A stretch of DNA of 64,000 bases, taken from contig NZ_JAIBOA010000002.1 of assembly GCF_019458805.1 (NCBI RefSeq), forward strand, positions 1 through 64,000, read 5' to 3'. The DNA comes from Actinomadura parmotrematis (GTDB lineage: Bacteria; Actinomycetota; Actinomycetes; Streptosporangiales; Streptosporangiaceae). Below are positions 15,683 through 23,619 of this stretch, piece by piece. Within the stretch, counting starts at the first letter, position 1. Each line of letters starts with the position of its first letter. Under the pieces are notes generated by a model. It worked only from the letters and a program-made list of their open reading frames with translations. It was not told the DNA's origin and ran no database searches. Position numbers and translations under genes: made by a program.

Positions 15683-16873
15683 TCAGCCACGGCGACGCGC
15701 CAGGTAAAGGCAGGACGCGACGAGGCCAGCGAGGCCGAGCAGCGCCGCGACGCTGTAGGCGAGCAGCGGCCCGCCCGCGTGGTGCACCACCTGCACGGCC
15801 CGCCCGTCGGAGTCGCCGAAGCTCTCCGTCGCGGCCTTGCCGAGCCCCTCCAGCCGGGCGCCCGCGATGCGGTCCGACTCCTGCAGCGCGGTCAGCGCGT
15901 CCACCCGCCCGAACCCGACGCCGCGGTCGTAGCCGGCGGCCGGGCGGTGCTGCGGGCCCGCGACGAGGGCCTGCGCGACGAGGGCGGGCGCCATCTTCGG
16001 GTGCCGGGCGCGGATCAGCGCGGCGACGCCCGACACGAACGCGGTCGCGGGGCTGGTGCCGTCGCCGACCCAGTACCGGTCCCCCGGCCCCGCCCCGATG
16101 ATCTGCACGCCGGGCGCCGACACCACCACCGCCGAGTTGCGGTTGGAGAACCCGGCGTGGCGGCCCGCGGCGTCCACGGCGGCGACCGACACGACGCCGG
16201 GGAAGGACGCCGGGTAGGTGAACTCGGCGTGCCCGCCGCGCTTGGCCGACCGCTCGGCGCCGCCGTTGCCCGCCGCCGCGACGACGACGGCGCCGCGCTC
16301 GACGGCGTAGGCGGTCGCCTCGCGCTCGGCGCGGGTCGGGTAGGAGCGGCCGAGCGACAGGTTGACGACGTCGGCGCCGTGGTCGACGGCGTACCGGATG
16401 CCCTGCGCGATGGTGCCCTCGTAGCGCTCGTCGCCGCTGAAGGACGCGAAGCCCGGCTCGTCGCCCTCCAGGATCACCCGCAGCGACAGCAGCCGCGCCT
16501 CGGGCGCGACGCCGGTGATCCCGTCGCCGCCGCCGGGGCCGTGCCCGTGCCCGGCGATGATCGAGGCCATGTTGGTGCCGTGCAGCCGCTTCGGCACGAC
16601 GCCGGGCGGGTTCGCGCCCGCGGTGTAGTCGGGGCCGGTGGTGACGGACCCGGTGAGGTCGGCCTGGGCGCCGTCCACGCCCGAGTCCAGGACGGCGACG
16701 GTGACGCCGCGGCCCCGGCTGTAGGCCCACGCCTGCGGCACGTTCAGCGCGTCGAGGACGCCCGCCATCGTGTCGTGCACCTGGTCGGCGCGGGCGGGCG
16801 CGGCGGGCGCGGCGAGCGGCGCGGGCAGCGCGAGCGCGACGGCGGCGGCGAGCGCGGCGGCGCGCCTCAGCAC
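15683..16873 (-). CDS. mycosin-like S8 serine protease, active site complete
   Basis: A 396-residue membrane-anchored subtilase. Signal peptide (1-30), then Asp63 (AVLDSGVD), His98 (RLHGTNMASIIAGHGHG), Asn203 (AAAGNGG) and Ser274 (GDGTSPATAF): the full triad and oxyanion residue. A C-terminal helix (about 370-392) and ARRRG anchor it with the protease outside. This is the MycP/type VII secretion-associated architecture, but no ESX structural genes are nearby. GTG 16873 is chosen because it reproduces the 7-nt overlap (GTGCTGA) seen at the other two pairs; GTG 16879 is possible. Two cysteine residues typical of mycosins are not evident in the catalytic domain. Confidence 0.88.
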   Translation of the reverse strand: MLRRAAALAAAVALALPAPLAAPAAPARADQVHDTMAGVLDALNVPQAWAYSRGRGVTVAVLDSGVDGAQADLTGSVTTGPDYTAGANPPGVVPKRLHGTNMASIIAGHGHGPGGGDGITGVAPEARLLSLRVILEGDEPGFASFSGDERYEGTIAQGIRYAVDHGADVVNLSLGRSYPTRAEREATAYAVERGAVVVAAAGNGGAERSAKRGGHAEFTYPASFPGVVSVAAVDAAGRHAGFSNRNSAVVVSAPGVQIIGAGPGDRYWVGDGTSPATAFVSGVAALIRARHPKMAPALVAQALVAGPQHRPAAGYDRGVGFGRVDALTALQESDRIAGARLEGLGKAATESFGDSDGRAVQVVHHAGGPLLAYSVAALLGLAGLVASCLYLARRRG

Positions 16874-17622
16874 GACCACTCCGGGTCGGCGCAGACGACG
16901 CGGGGCACCGCGGCGAGCGGCCGGAGGACGGCGCCCGCGAGCTGCGGCCCGAGCGAGGCGACGTCGTCCTGCTTCCGCCCGGCCACGGCGGGCCGCCCGT
17001 CGGCGTACCCGACGGTCGCGGCGACGACGTAGGGGCCGCTCTGCCGGACCGCGGCCGCCTGCCGGGCGGCGTCGCCGAAGCGGGCCGCGACCGAGGCGGG
17101 GAAGCCGAGCGCGCGGAGGCCCGGCCGCGGCGCGGCGGCGGGGAACCGGCGGGCCGCGGCGGCGGCGCGGCCCGCGTCGGGGAACGCCGCGACGCCGACG
17201 GTGACGGCGAGGCCCTGCGCCTGGTCGAGGTAGGTGGCGCGGAGCAGCGCGCGGCAACCGCCGCCGTCCAGGCCCGGGGCGAGGGCGGCGTCCACCCCGT
17301 CCGCGCAGGCGGTGCCGGGGTCGATGCCGACGCGGCGGGCGGTCTCGGCCGACCCCATGTCCAGGGTGTAGGCGAGCCGCGCGGGGAAGATCCGCCCCGC
17401 CGACCAGACCCGGTAGCGCTGCGCGACCTCGGTGCGGGCGGCGGCGGCGAGCTCGGCGGCCGACGGGCCGCGGGTCAGCTCGCCGCCGAGGCGGACGCCC
17501 GCGACGGCGAGCACGGCGGCGCAGCCGGCGGCCGTGACGAGCGCGACGGCGGACCGGCCGCGCCCCGCCGGGCCGGGGCCGGCCTCGGCGAGTTCGGGGG
17601 TGGGGACCTCGGCGCGCGACAC
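16867..17622 (-). CDS. mycosin-associated membrane protein 2
   Basis: A 251-residue paralogue of the proteins at 14851-15627 and 18866-19696. One membrane helix (about 25-45) is followed by SAGRIFP, a Cys pair (TACADG to GGCRALLRATY), a VTVGVAAFPDA strand and a final CADPEWSC, again ending on Cys. GTG 17622 lies seven bases after TACGCT with no ribosome site, suggesting a leaderless message, so the pair with the protease at 15683-16873 may have its own promoter 44 bases after the previous pair. Function unknown; probably a partner, substrate or inhibitor of the coupled protease. Confidence 0.75.
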   Translation of the reverse strand: MSRAEVPTPELAEAGPGPAGRGRSAVALVTAAGCAAVLAVAGVRLGGELTRGPSAAELAAAARTEVAQRYRVWSAGRIFPARLAYTLDMGSAETARRVGIDPGTACADGVDAALAPGLDGGGCRALLRATYLDQAQGLAVTVGVAAFPDAGRAAAAARRFPAAAPRPGLRALGFPASVAARFGDAARQAAAVRQSGPYVVAATVGYADGRPAVAGRKQDDVASLGPQLAGAVLRPLAAVPRVVCADPEWSC

Positions 17623-17629
17623 GCTGCGG

Positions 17630-17635
17630 AGCGTA
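17630..17635 (-). promoter_or_regulatory. -10 hexamer TACGCT for leaderless transcript
   Basis: TACGCT on the minus strand ends exactly seven bases before the GTG at 17622. No -35 consensus is recognisable. Confidence 0.4.
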
Positions 17636-17666
17636 GCCGACCGCCGCGCCGTCGCGCGGTCGGGCG

Positions 17667-18872
17667 TCACGCGGCGGGGCGGCGGGGGTTGCGGCGGGCC
17701 AGGAGGCGGGCGATGAGGAGGGCGCCGCCCGCCCCGGCGACGGCGCCGCCGACGACGAGGGCGAGCAGCGGCCGCACCCAGGCGGGGCGCTGCACGACCT
17801 CGACGGGCCCCGGGCGCGCCGGGCCGAACCGCTCGTCGTCCTTCTTGGCGGCGGGCGCGCGGACGGCGGCCAGCCGGTCGGCGGCGGCGAGCGCCCGGTA
17901 GGCGCTGACCTCGCCGAAGCCGGTGTCGACGTCGTAGGCGCCGTCGTTGTTGCGGCTGCCGCCGATGAGGGCCTGCGCGACGAGCGCGGGCGCCATCTTC
18001 GGGTGCCGGGACCGGATGAGCGCGGCGACGCCCGACACGACGGCGCTCGCGTCGCTGGTGCCGGCGCTCAGGTAGTACTTGCCGTCGGGGCCGCCGATCG
18101 GGATGTCGGTGCCGGGCGCCGACAGGACCGCCGCGTAGTTGCGGTTGGAGAACTTCGCGCGGCCGTGCGCGTCGTCGGTGGCGGCGACGGCGATGACGCC
18201 GGGGAAGGACGCCGGGTAGGAGTAGGGCGCGAAGCCGTCGCCGTCGAGCTTGCCCTGCTCGTCGCCGTCGTTGCCGACGGCCGACACCACCACCACGCCC
18301 TTGCCGACCGCGTACCCGATGGCCTCGCGCTCGGCGTCGGAGCCCTCGTAGTTGCCGAGCGAGAGGTTGATGACGTCGGCGCCGTGGTCGGCGGCGTAGC
18401 GGATGCCGCGCCCGACCGCGCCCTCGGCCTTCTCGGAGGTGCGGTAGCGGGGGTAGGAGCCGTCCTCGGGCTCGGCGATCGCGCGGATGCCGAGGATGCG
18501 GGACTCGGGCGCGAGGCCGATGACGCCCGCGCGGCGGCCGGCGCCGTGCCCGCGCCCGGCGATGATCGTCGCCATGCCGGTGCCGTGCTCGCGGACGACG
18601 TGCGCGCCGGCGTCGACCGCGGCCAGCATGTTCGGGCCGGTGGTGACCTTGCCGGCGAGGTCGGCCTGGCCGGCGGCGACGCCGGAGTCCACGACGGCGA
18701 CGGTGACGCCCTTGCCGCGGGTGAGCTTCCACGCCTGCGCGGCCTGCAGGACCTCCAGGATCGGCTGCTGGCGGTCGCGGACGGCGTCGGCGCGGGCGGG
18801 CGCGGCGACCGCGCCGGTGGTGAGGACGGCGGCGAGCGCGGCGGCCGTCCCGGCGGCGGCCCGCCTCAGCAT
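17667..18872 (-). CDS. mycosin-like S8 serine protease, active site complete
   Basis: A 401-residue paralogue of the protease at 15683-16873. Signal peptide (1-29), Asp62 (AVVDSGV), His96 (REHGTGMATIIAG), Asn201 (AVGNDG) and Ser273 (SAGTSDASAV) form a complete catalytic site. A membrane helix near residues 370-390 and an Arg-rich tail anchor it. The region around YSYPASFPGVIAVAA and FSNRNYAAVLSAPG is nearly identical between the two, indicating recent duplication. ATG 18872 overlaps the upstream membrane-protein gene by seven bases (ATGCTGA), which implies coupled translation. Confidence 0.88.
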   Translation of the reverse strand: MLRRAAAGTAAALAAVLTTGAVAAPARADAVRDRQQPILEVLQAAQAWKLTRGKGVTVAVVDSGVAAGQADLAGKVTTGPNMLAAVDAGAHVVREHGTGMATIIAGRGHGAGRRAGVIGLAPESRILGIRAIAEPEDGSYPRYRTSEKAEGAVGRGIRYAADHGADVINLSLGNYEGSDAEREAIGYAVGKGVVVVSAVGNDGDEQGKLDGDGFAPYSYPASFPGVIAVAATDDAHGRAKFSNRNYAAVLSAPGTDIPIGGPDGKYYLSAGTSDASAVVSGVAALIRSRHPKMAPALVAQALIGGSRNNDGAYDVDTGFGEVSAYRALAAADRLAAVRAPAAKKDDERFGPARPGPVEVVQRPAWVRPLLALVVGGAVAGAGGALLIARLLARRNPRRPAA

Positions 18873-19696
18873 CGCCACTCCTTCTTCTCCGCGCAGTCGG
18901 GGGTCGGGCGGGCGCCGAGCGGCAGCGCGATCCGCTCGGCGAGCTGCCGGGCGGGGCCGAACGCGTCGCCGGGCCGCGCCTTGGTGATGGCGGCGGCGGG
19001 CCGGCCGTCGCTCTGCCCGGCGGCGGTCAGCACCAGGTAGGGGCCGTAGCGGAGCGCGGTGCGGTGCTGGCGGGCGGCGTCGGTGAACCGCGCGGACGCG
19101 GTGCCGGCGAACGCGACGGCGTGCAGCGCCGGGTCGGCGGGGCGCGGCTCGTCGGGGTCGCTGTTCGGCGGCATCGCCCGCAGCGCGGCGTCGGCCTTCC
19201 AGGCGTCCGGGAAGGCGATCACCCCGACGGTGACGACGACGCCCTGCAGGCCGTCGGTGTAGGTGGCGCGGAGCGCCCCGCGGCAGTCCTGCTTGCGCAG
19301 CGCCGCGGCGATCGCCTCGTCGGCGGCCCCGTCGCAGGAGGTGTCGGGCAGCACGCCGAGCCGGGTGGCGCGCTCGGTGCGGTCGTCGCCGAAGGTGTAG
19401 GCGACCTGCTGGGGGAAGATGCGGCCGGCGGGCCAGGTCCGCCAGCGGCGCGCGACCTCGGCGCTCGCGGCGAGCCGCAGCTCGGCGTCCGTCGGGGCGC
19501 GGTGCAGGGTGGCCCACGCCGCGGCGAACGCGCCGCCGGCCAGCACCGTGTAGCAGAGGCCGAGCGCGACGGCGACCACCATCCACTGGCGGCTGCGCAG
19601 GCCGAGCACGGTGGGCCGCCACGGCCGGTCCGGGTAGGGGACCGGCGGGGGCGGCGGAGGGACGGGGGGCTGGGGATAGGGGGGCCAGGACGCCAC
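18866..19696 (-). CDS. mycosin-associated membrane protein 3
   Basis: A 276-residue protein, first in the run of three pairs. A cytoplasmic stretch of about 20 residues is almost pure Pro/Tyr/Val (PPPPPPVPYP), followed by one membrane helix (about 42-62), PAGRIFP, a Cys pair (TSCDGA to DCRGALRATY), VTVGVIAFPDAWK and the C-terminal DCAEKKEWRC. The four cysteines and the terminal Cys align with its two paralogues. GTG 19696 is preferred over the ATG at 19783 because the upstream part crosses the terminator; TAATCT lies eight bases before it. Function unknown. Confidence 0.75.
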   Translation of the reverse strand: MASWPPYPQPPVPPPPPPVPYPDRPWRPTVLGLRSRQWMVVAVALGLCYTVLAGGAFAAAWATLHRAPTDAELRLAASAEVARRWRTWPAGRIFPQQVAYTFGDDRTERATRLGVLPDTSCDGAADEAIAAALRKQDCRGALRATYTDGLQGVVVTVGVIAFPDAWKADAALRAMPPNSDPDEPRPADPALHAVAFAGTASARFTDAARQHRTALRYGPYLVLTAAGQSDGRPAAAITKARPGDAFGPARQLAERIALPLGARPTPDCAEKKEWRC

Positions 19697-19704
19697 AACC
19701 GCCA

Positions 19705-19710
19705 AGATTA
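19705..19710 (-). promoter_or_regulatory. -10-like hexamer TAATCT
   Basis: TAATCT on the minus strand ends eight bases before the GTG at 19696. It is one base further than the strict seven-base set but would still give a transcript starting at or beside the start codon. Confidence 0.35.
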
Positions 19711-19757
19711 GCTGTGCTTTGTCACGATCCGCCCTGACTCTTGCGGCAGAACAGCGA

Positions 19758-19779
19758 AAAGGCCCCCGGAGGGGCCTTT
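19758..19779 (-). terminator. intrinsic terminator after csbD-like gene
   Basis: Perfect 9-bp stem AAAGGCCCC / GGGGCCTTT with a 4-base loop. Read on the minus strand it is followed by TTTTCG, so it should end transcription from the CsbD-like gene and insulate the mycosin run. Confidence 0.75.
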
Positions 19780-19804
19780 CCATCGGGGTCCGTGGCGTCC
19801 CCCG

Positions 19805-19999
19805 TCACCGCTTGAAGGTGTCCTTCGCCTCCTTGGCGGCGTCCTTCACCTGCTCGCCGACCTGCTTGGCGCCGCCGGCGGTGCGGTCCTTGCGGCCCTC
19901 GGCCTCCAGGTACGGGTCGTCGGCGCGGCGGCCGGCGTCCTCCTTGGCGGCGCCCTTGGCCTTCTGCGTCTTGTTCTTCAGCTTGTCCAGGAAACCCAT
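19805..19999 (-). CDS. CsbD-family stress protein
   Basis: A 64-residue, highly charged, cysteine-free protein: MGFLDKLKNKTQKAKGAAKE followed by QVGEQVKDAAKEAKDTFKR. The repeated K-x-K-G-x-x-KE pattern is that of CsbD-like small stress proteins, which are induced by general stress regulators in Bacillus and actinomycetes; molecular role unknown. ATG 19999 follows GAGGGACC. A strong terminator sits directly downstream. Confidence 0.75.
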   Translation of the reverse strand: MGFLDKLKNKTQKAKGAAKEDAGRRADDPYLEAEGRKDRTAGGAKQVGEQVKDAAKEAKDTFKR

Positions 20000-20068
20000 G
20001 GTCCCTCGTCCTCTCGTCCGGTTGCCGTACAGCGAGCCATTTGCCCGCTTTGAAGTGATATATGTCGG

Positions 20069-20266
20069 CTAGGCGTTCGCACCCATGTCGCGCCGGATGC
20101 GCTCGGCCTCGCGGTGGATCTCCACCTCGGTGTCCAGCAGCTTCGCCTCGGCCTTCTCGGTGCGCAGCCGCGCCCGCATCTCGCGGAGGCTCGGGGTCCG
20201 GCGCCGCTCGCGCGCCGCCGCCTTGCGCTCCGCCCTCGCCCGGGAGAACCTGTCCCGCATCCCCAT
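20069..20266 (-). CDS. small basic helical protein, 65 aa
   Basis: Unrecognised 65-residue protein, very rich in Arg, Glu and Ala, predicted as one long charged helix or coiled coil (from MGMRDRFSRARAER to RIRRDMGANA). The start is supported by AAGGAG and GAGGGG just before ATG 20266. It precedes the CsbD-like gene by 69 bases on the same strand, so both may be induced together. No cysteine, signal peptide or membrane segment. Confidence 0.55.
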   Translation of the reverse strand: MGMRDRFSRARAERKAAARERRRTPSLREMRARLRTEKAEAKLLDTEVEIHREAERIRRDMGANA

Positions 20267-20479
20267 GGCCCCTCACTCCTTCGCGCTGTCCCGTCTGCGG
20301 TCGCAGCGATGCCCCCCTTTCGCCGGTTCATGCGCGAACGTGCCCTGACGTGGGGATCGGAGGGGAGCGGGTGTGCGGGAATGCGCCCGGACATGGCAGG
20401 GTTGTGCTGTGGACAGGACGACGGAGTCCCGCCCCCGCGAACCCGTCTGGCCCGCGCACCAACCTCTGGAGCAGTCACC

Positions 20480-21661
20480 GTGTCGTTGCCACCTCTGGTC
20501 GAGCCCGCAGCGGAGCTCACCCGCGACGAGGTCAACCGCTACTCGCGCCACCTGATCATCCCCGACGTCGGGATGGCCGGGCAGAAGCGCCTGAAGAACG
20601 CCCGGGTGCTCTGCGTGGGCGCGGGCGGCCTCGGCTCCCCCGCGCTCATGTACCTGGCCGCCGCGGGCGTCGGCACGCTCGGCGTCATCGACTTCGACGT
20701 CGTCGACGAGTCCAACCTGCAGCGCCAGATCATCCACCGCCAGTCCACCCTCGGCCTGCCGAAGGCCGAGTCGGCCGCCGCCACCGTCCGCGAGATCAAC
20801 CCGCTGATCGACGTGGTGGTGCACAACGTCGCGCTCGACCGCGACAACGTGCTGGAGATCTTCGCCCGGTACGACCTCATCGTGGACGGCACCGACAACT
20901 TCGCCACCCGCTACATGGTGAACGACGCCGCGGTGCTGCTCGGCAAGCCGTACGTGTGGGGCTCGATCTACCGCTTCGACGGGCAGGCCAGCGTGTTCTG
21001 GGCCGAGCACGGCCCCTGCTACCGCTGCCTCTACCCCGAGCCCCCGCCCCCCGGCATGGTGCCCTCCTGCGCCGAGGGCGGCGTGCTCGGCGTGCTCTGC
21101 GCGTCGATCGGCTCCATCCAGGTGAACGAGGCGATCAAGCTGATCACCGGGATCGGCGAGCCGCTGGTCGGCCGGCTGACGGTCTACGACGCCCTGGAGA
21201 TGAGCTACCGCAACGTCAAGGTCCGCAAGGACCCCGAGTGCCCGCTCTGCGGCAAGAACCCGACGCAGACCGAGCTGCTGGAGGACTACGACGCCTTCTG
21301 CGGCGCGGTGTCGGAGGAGGCCGCCGAGGCCGCGAAGGACTCCACCATCTCGGTGCACGAGCTGAAGGCCATGCAGGACCGCGGCGACGACATCTTCCTG
21401 GTGGACGTGCGCGAGCCGAACGAGTACGAGATCGTCTCGATCCCCGGCGCGACGCTCATCCCGAAGGGCGAGTTCCTGAACGGGTCCGCGCTGGAGCGGC
21501 TGCCGCAGGACAAGAAGATCGTGCTGCACTGCAAGTCGGGCGTCCGCTCGGCCGAGGCGCTCGCCGTCGTCAAGCAGGCGGGCTTCGGCGACGCGGTGCA
21601 CGTCGGCGGCGGCGTGCTGGCGTGGGTCAACCAGATCGACCCGAGCCAGCCGTCCTACTGA
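20480..21661 (+). CDS. moeZ: adenylyltransferase/sulfurtransferase MoeZ (ThiF-rhodanese fusion)
   Basis: A 393-residue fusion. The ThiF/MoeB half has the nucleotide site GAGGLGS (about 47-53), the NLQRQI and DGTDNFATRY motifs and two zinc CxxC pairs (CYRC, CPLC). The C-terminal rhodanese domain (about 295-393) has active-site Cys in LHCKSGVRSAEA. MoeZ adenylates the C-terminal glycine of small sulfur-carrier proteins and loads sulfur onto them for molybdopterin, thiamine, cysteine and tRNA thiolation pathways. Length matches mycobacterial MoeZ. GTG 20480 follows GGAG. No sulfur-carrier gene is adjacent, consistent with its serving several carriers encoded elsewhere. Confidence 0.93.
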   Translation: MSLPPLVEPAAELTRDEVNRYSRHLIIPDVGMAGQKRLKNARVLCVGAGGLGSPALMYLAAAGVGTLGVIDFDVVDESNLQRQIIHRQSTLGLPKAESAAATVREINPLIDVVVHNVALDRDNVLEIFARYDLIVDGTDNFATRYMVNDAAVLLGKPYVWGSIYRFDGQASVFWAEHGPCYRCLYPEPPPPGMVPSCAEGGVLGVLCASIGSIQVNEAIKLITGIGEPLVGRLTVYDALEMSYRNVKVRKDPECPLCGKNPTQTELLEDYDAFCGAVSEEAAEAAKDSTISVHELKAMQDRGDDIFLVDVREPNEYEIVSIPGATLIPKGEFLNGSALERLPQDKKIVLHCKSGVRSAEALAVVKQAGFGDAVHVGGGVLAWVNQIDPSQPSY

Positions 21662-21674
21662 CCCGGTGACGGCG

Positions 21675-21710
21675 CGGAGGCCCCGGACGCGAGCGCGTCC
21701 GGGGCCTCCG
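21675..21710. terminator. bidirectional terminator between moeZ and SGNH lipase
   Basis: A perfect inverted repeat with 17-bp arms (CGGAGGCCCCGGACGCG and its complement) around a 2-base centre, lying between the two convergent stop codons. It would form a very stable hairpin on either RNA; no U tract, as is usual in high-GC actinomycetes. Confidence 0.75.
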
Positions 21711-21716
21711 CCGTTC

Positions 21717-22595
21717 CTACAGCCGCCCGGCGATGACCTGGGCGTAGGCGGCCTCGCCGTTCCGGTTGGGGTGCAGCGGCGCGGCGAGGTTCACCGGCAC
21801 GTACCCCTCGATCCACTTCTTGGCCGCGCTCTGGCAGGCGTCGTGCCCGGCGCTCGGGCCGACGAGGTCGACGTAGGTGGCGCCGTGCGCGGCGGCCTGC
21901 GCCGAGATCACCGCGTTGAGCCGGTTCACCAGGCCCTGCAGCCAGTCGGCGTCGCTCGGCAGCACCGGCACGACCGGCCAGCACCCGTGCGCCTTGATGT
22001 AGAGCCCGTACCCGGTGACGACGACCCGCGCCTGCGGCGCCCGCTGGTGGACCGCGTCGAGGACGGCCGCGAGCCGCGGCCCGAACGCGTCCACCCGCTG
22101 CGCGACCTGGTCCACGCCGCCCGAGGTGTGCTCGGACCGGCAGGTGGCCGCGGTCGGGTCGAGCTTGACGCAGTCCTCGGCGACGCCGATCAGCCCGGCG
22201 TCGTTGCCGCCGACGGTGAGGGTGACGAGCGTCGTCGTCGCCGCCAGCGCGTCGAGCTGCGGCGGGACGGTCACCGACGTCTGCCCGAGCAGGCTCGTCT
22301 GCTGCGGGTTGAACATGTCGTCGCTGTCGGCGCCGCTGCAGGTGACGTCCCGGAACACCGCCGCGCCGATCTTGGCGGTCAGCTCGTGCGCGTAGTTGTG
22401 GGTGGAGCGGCCGCACGCGACCGGCCCGGTGACGTCGGGGATGAGCGGGCCGGAGGCCATCGAGTCGCCGAGCGCGACGTACTCGGCGGTGGCGGCGGAC
22501 GCCGCCGGGGCCGGGGCGAGCGCGAGGACGCCGAGCAGGGCGGGCACGGCGGCGGCGAGGGAGCGGCGGGCGAGGCGGGGGAACGGAAGGCGCAT
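21717..22595 (-). CDS. secreted SGNH/GDSL lipase-esterase
   Basis: A 292-residue secreted esterase. Signal peptide runs to about ASAATA (residue 35). Block I is YVALGDSMASGP with the nucleophile Ser; block III GGNDAG supplies the oxyanion Asn; block V HPNRNGEAAYA has the catalytic His with DxxH-like spacing altered to PLHPN. Six or more cysteines suggest disulfides, as in Streptomyces SGNH lipases of the Rig/SCO type. GAGGAGG just before ATG 22595 fixes the start. It would hydrolyse ester bonds of lipids outside the cell. Confidence 0.87.
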   Translation of the reverse strand: MRLPFPRLARRSLAAAVPALLGVLALAPAPAASAATAEYVALGDSMASGPLIPDVTGPVACGRSTHNYAHELTAKIGAAVFRDVTCSGADSDDMFNPQQTSLLGQTSVTVPPQLDALAATTTLVTLTVGGNDAGLIGVAEDCVKLDPTAATCRSEHTSGGVDQVAQRVDAFGPRLAAVLDAVHQRAPQARVVVTGYGLYIKAHGCWPVVPVLPSDADWLQGLVNRLNAVISAQAAAHGATYVDLVGPSAGHDACQSAAKKWIEGYVPVNLAAPLHPNRNGEAAYAQVIAGRL

Positions 22596-22723
22596 GGGTC
22601 CTCCTCGGGACGGGGTGGCGCCTGCCATGGTGAGGCCGTTCGTCCCGTTCGTCCCGGTCCGAACATCCAGACTTCGCCGCCCCGCGCTGGGGGATGCCCC
22701 AGCCCGGCCGCGCTCCCCCGCGC

Positions 22724-23443
22724 TCAGGCCGGAGGGCTGTAGGTCAGGCCGAGGAGGTCCGCCTGGTCGGCGAGCATCAGCTCGAACATCGGCTCCGCGT
22801 CGGCGAGCGCGAAGTCCAGGTGCCGGAACGCCTCCAGGCTGACGCCGCCGAGCAGGCGCGTCCAGCACTCCAGGAACCGCTGGACGACGCCGAGCGGCAG
22901 CGGGACGCCGCCGTAGGTGCCGTCCCGGTAGGCGCGCAGCTGCTCGCGCAGCCCGGGGTCGATCTCGTCGTCGGCCGGCACCGGGAAGCGCCGCTTCTGC
23001 CACAGCTCGATGAACAGCGCCATGAACGTCCAGCCGAAGCGGCGGGCGCACTCCTCGGCGAAGTCGTGCGCGCCCTCGGCGCCGAAGCCGGGCAGCGGGG
23101 CGCCGAACAGCAGCGCGAACTCGCCCGGGTGGCCGAGCGACCAGCGCCGGAAGATGCGGGCGGCGGCGAGGAACTTGGTGCTCATGTCGCCGTCCGGAGC
23201 GGCCCGGATGCCGGCGTCGAGCTCGTCGGAGATCTCGTTGAAGATGTCGCCGACGACGTGCCGCAGGAGCTCCTCGTGGCTGCCGAAGTACCGGTAGAGG
23301 GCGGGCGCGGTCATCCCCATCTCGCGCGCGATGGCGCGGAGCGTCACCGCTCCGGGCCCCTGCTCGACCAGCAGCGCGCGGGCGGTCTCGGAGATCTCCC
23401 GGATGGTCGCCGCGCGCATCCGGTCCCGCCTGGTCTCCCCCAC
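22724..23443 (-). CDS. TetR-family regulator, likely repressor of the divergent MMPL gene
   Basis: A 239-residue TetR protein. The DNA-binding helix-turn-helix is RAIAREMGMTAPALYRYFGSH; the rest is a TetR_C_13-like ligand domain with WSLGHPGEFALLFGAP. GTG 23443 follows GAGGGGAC and removes a low-complexity N-terminal extension; ATG 23509 is possible. It is divergently transcribed from an RND-type efflux protein, and a promoter with tandem GTTAAC repeats lies between them, the usual layout for local repression of an exporter by its substrate-sensing repressor. Confidence 0.85.
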   Translation of the reverse strand: MGETRRDRMRAATIREISETARALLVEQGPGAVTLRAIAREMGMTAPALYRYFGSHEELLRHVVGDIFNEISDELDAGIRAAPDGDMSTKFLAAARIFRRWSLGHPGEFALLFGAPLPGFGAEGAHDFAEECARRFGWTFMALFIELWQKRRFPVPADDEIDPGLREQLRAYRDGTYGGVPLPLGVVQRFLECWTRLLGGVSLEAFRHLDFALADAEPMFELMLADQADLLGLTYSPPA

Positions 23444-23527
23444 GCCGCCCGTCCCCTCTCCGCCCGCTCGCCGGCCCGCCGTTCCGGCCGCTTCCGGCCG
23501 CCCCCGCATGATTCCCCAAGAACACCA

Positions 23528-23556
23528 TTGACGGAAGCTAACAGCGTATGCAAGGT
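23528..23556 (+). promoter_or_regulatory. promoter of MMPL gene (TTGACG-N17-CAAGGT)
   Basis: TTGACG at 23528-23533, 17-base spacer, CAAGGT at 23551-23556. It points to the MMPL gene and would leave a leader of about 55 bases. Confidence 0.5.
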
Positions 23557-23586
23557 TAACGCCGTTCGCAGTTAACACCGTTCACG
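23555..23586. promoter_or_regulatory. tandem operator-like repeats (GTTAAC-CCGTTC)
   Basis: Two abutting 16-base copies, GTTAACGCCGTTCGCA and GTTAACACCGTTCACG, differ at three positions. They begin inside the -10 box of the MMPL promoter and cover its start site, the expected position for TetR binding. Confidence 0.5.
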
Positions 23587-23619
23587 TCCGTGATGGCACT
23601 TCACCCTCGGGGAGTTCCC

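Noticed and set aside
13649..19696. ESX/type VII secretion locus
   Set aside because: Only mycosin-like genes are present. EccB, EccC, EccD, EccE and WXG100 proteins are absent from the whole window.
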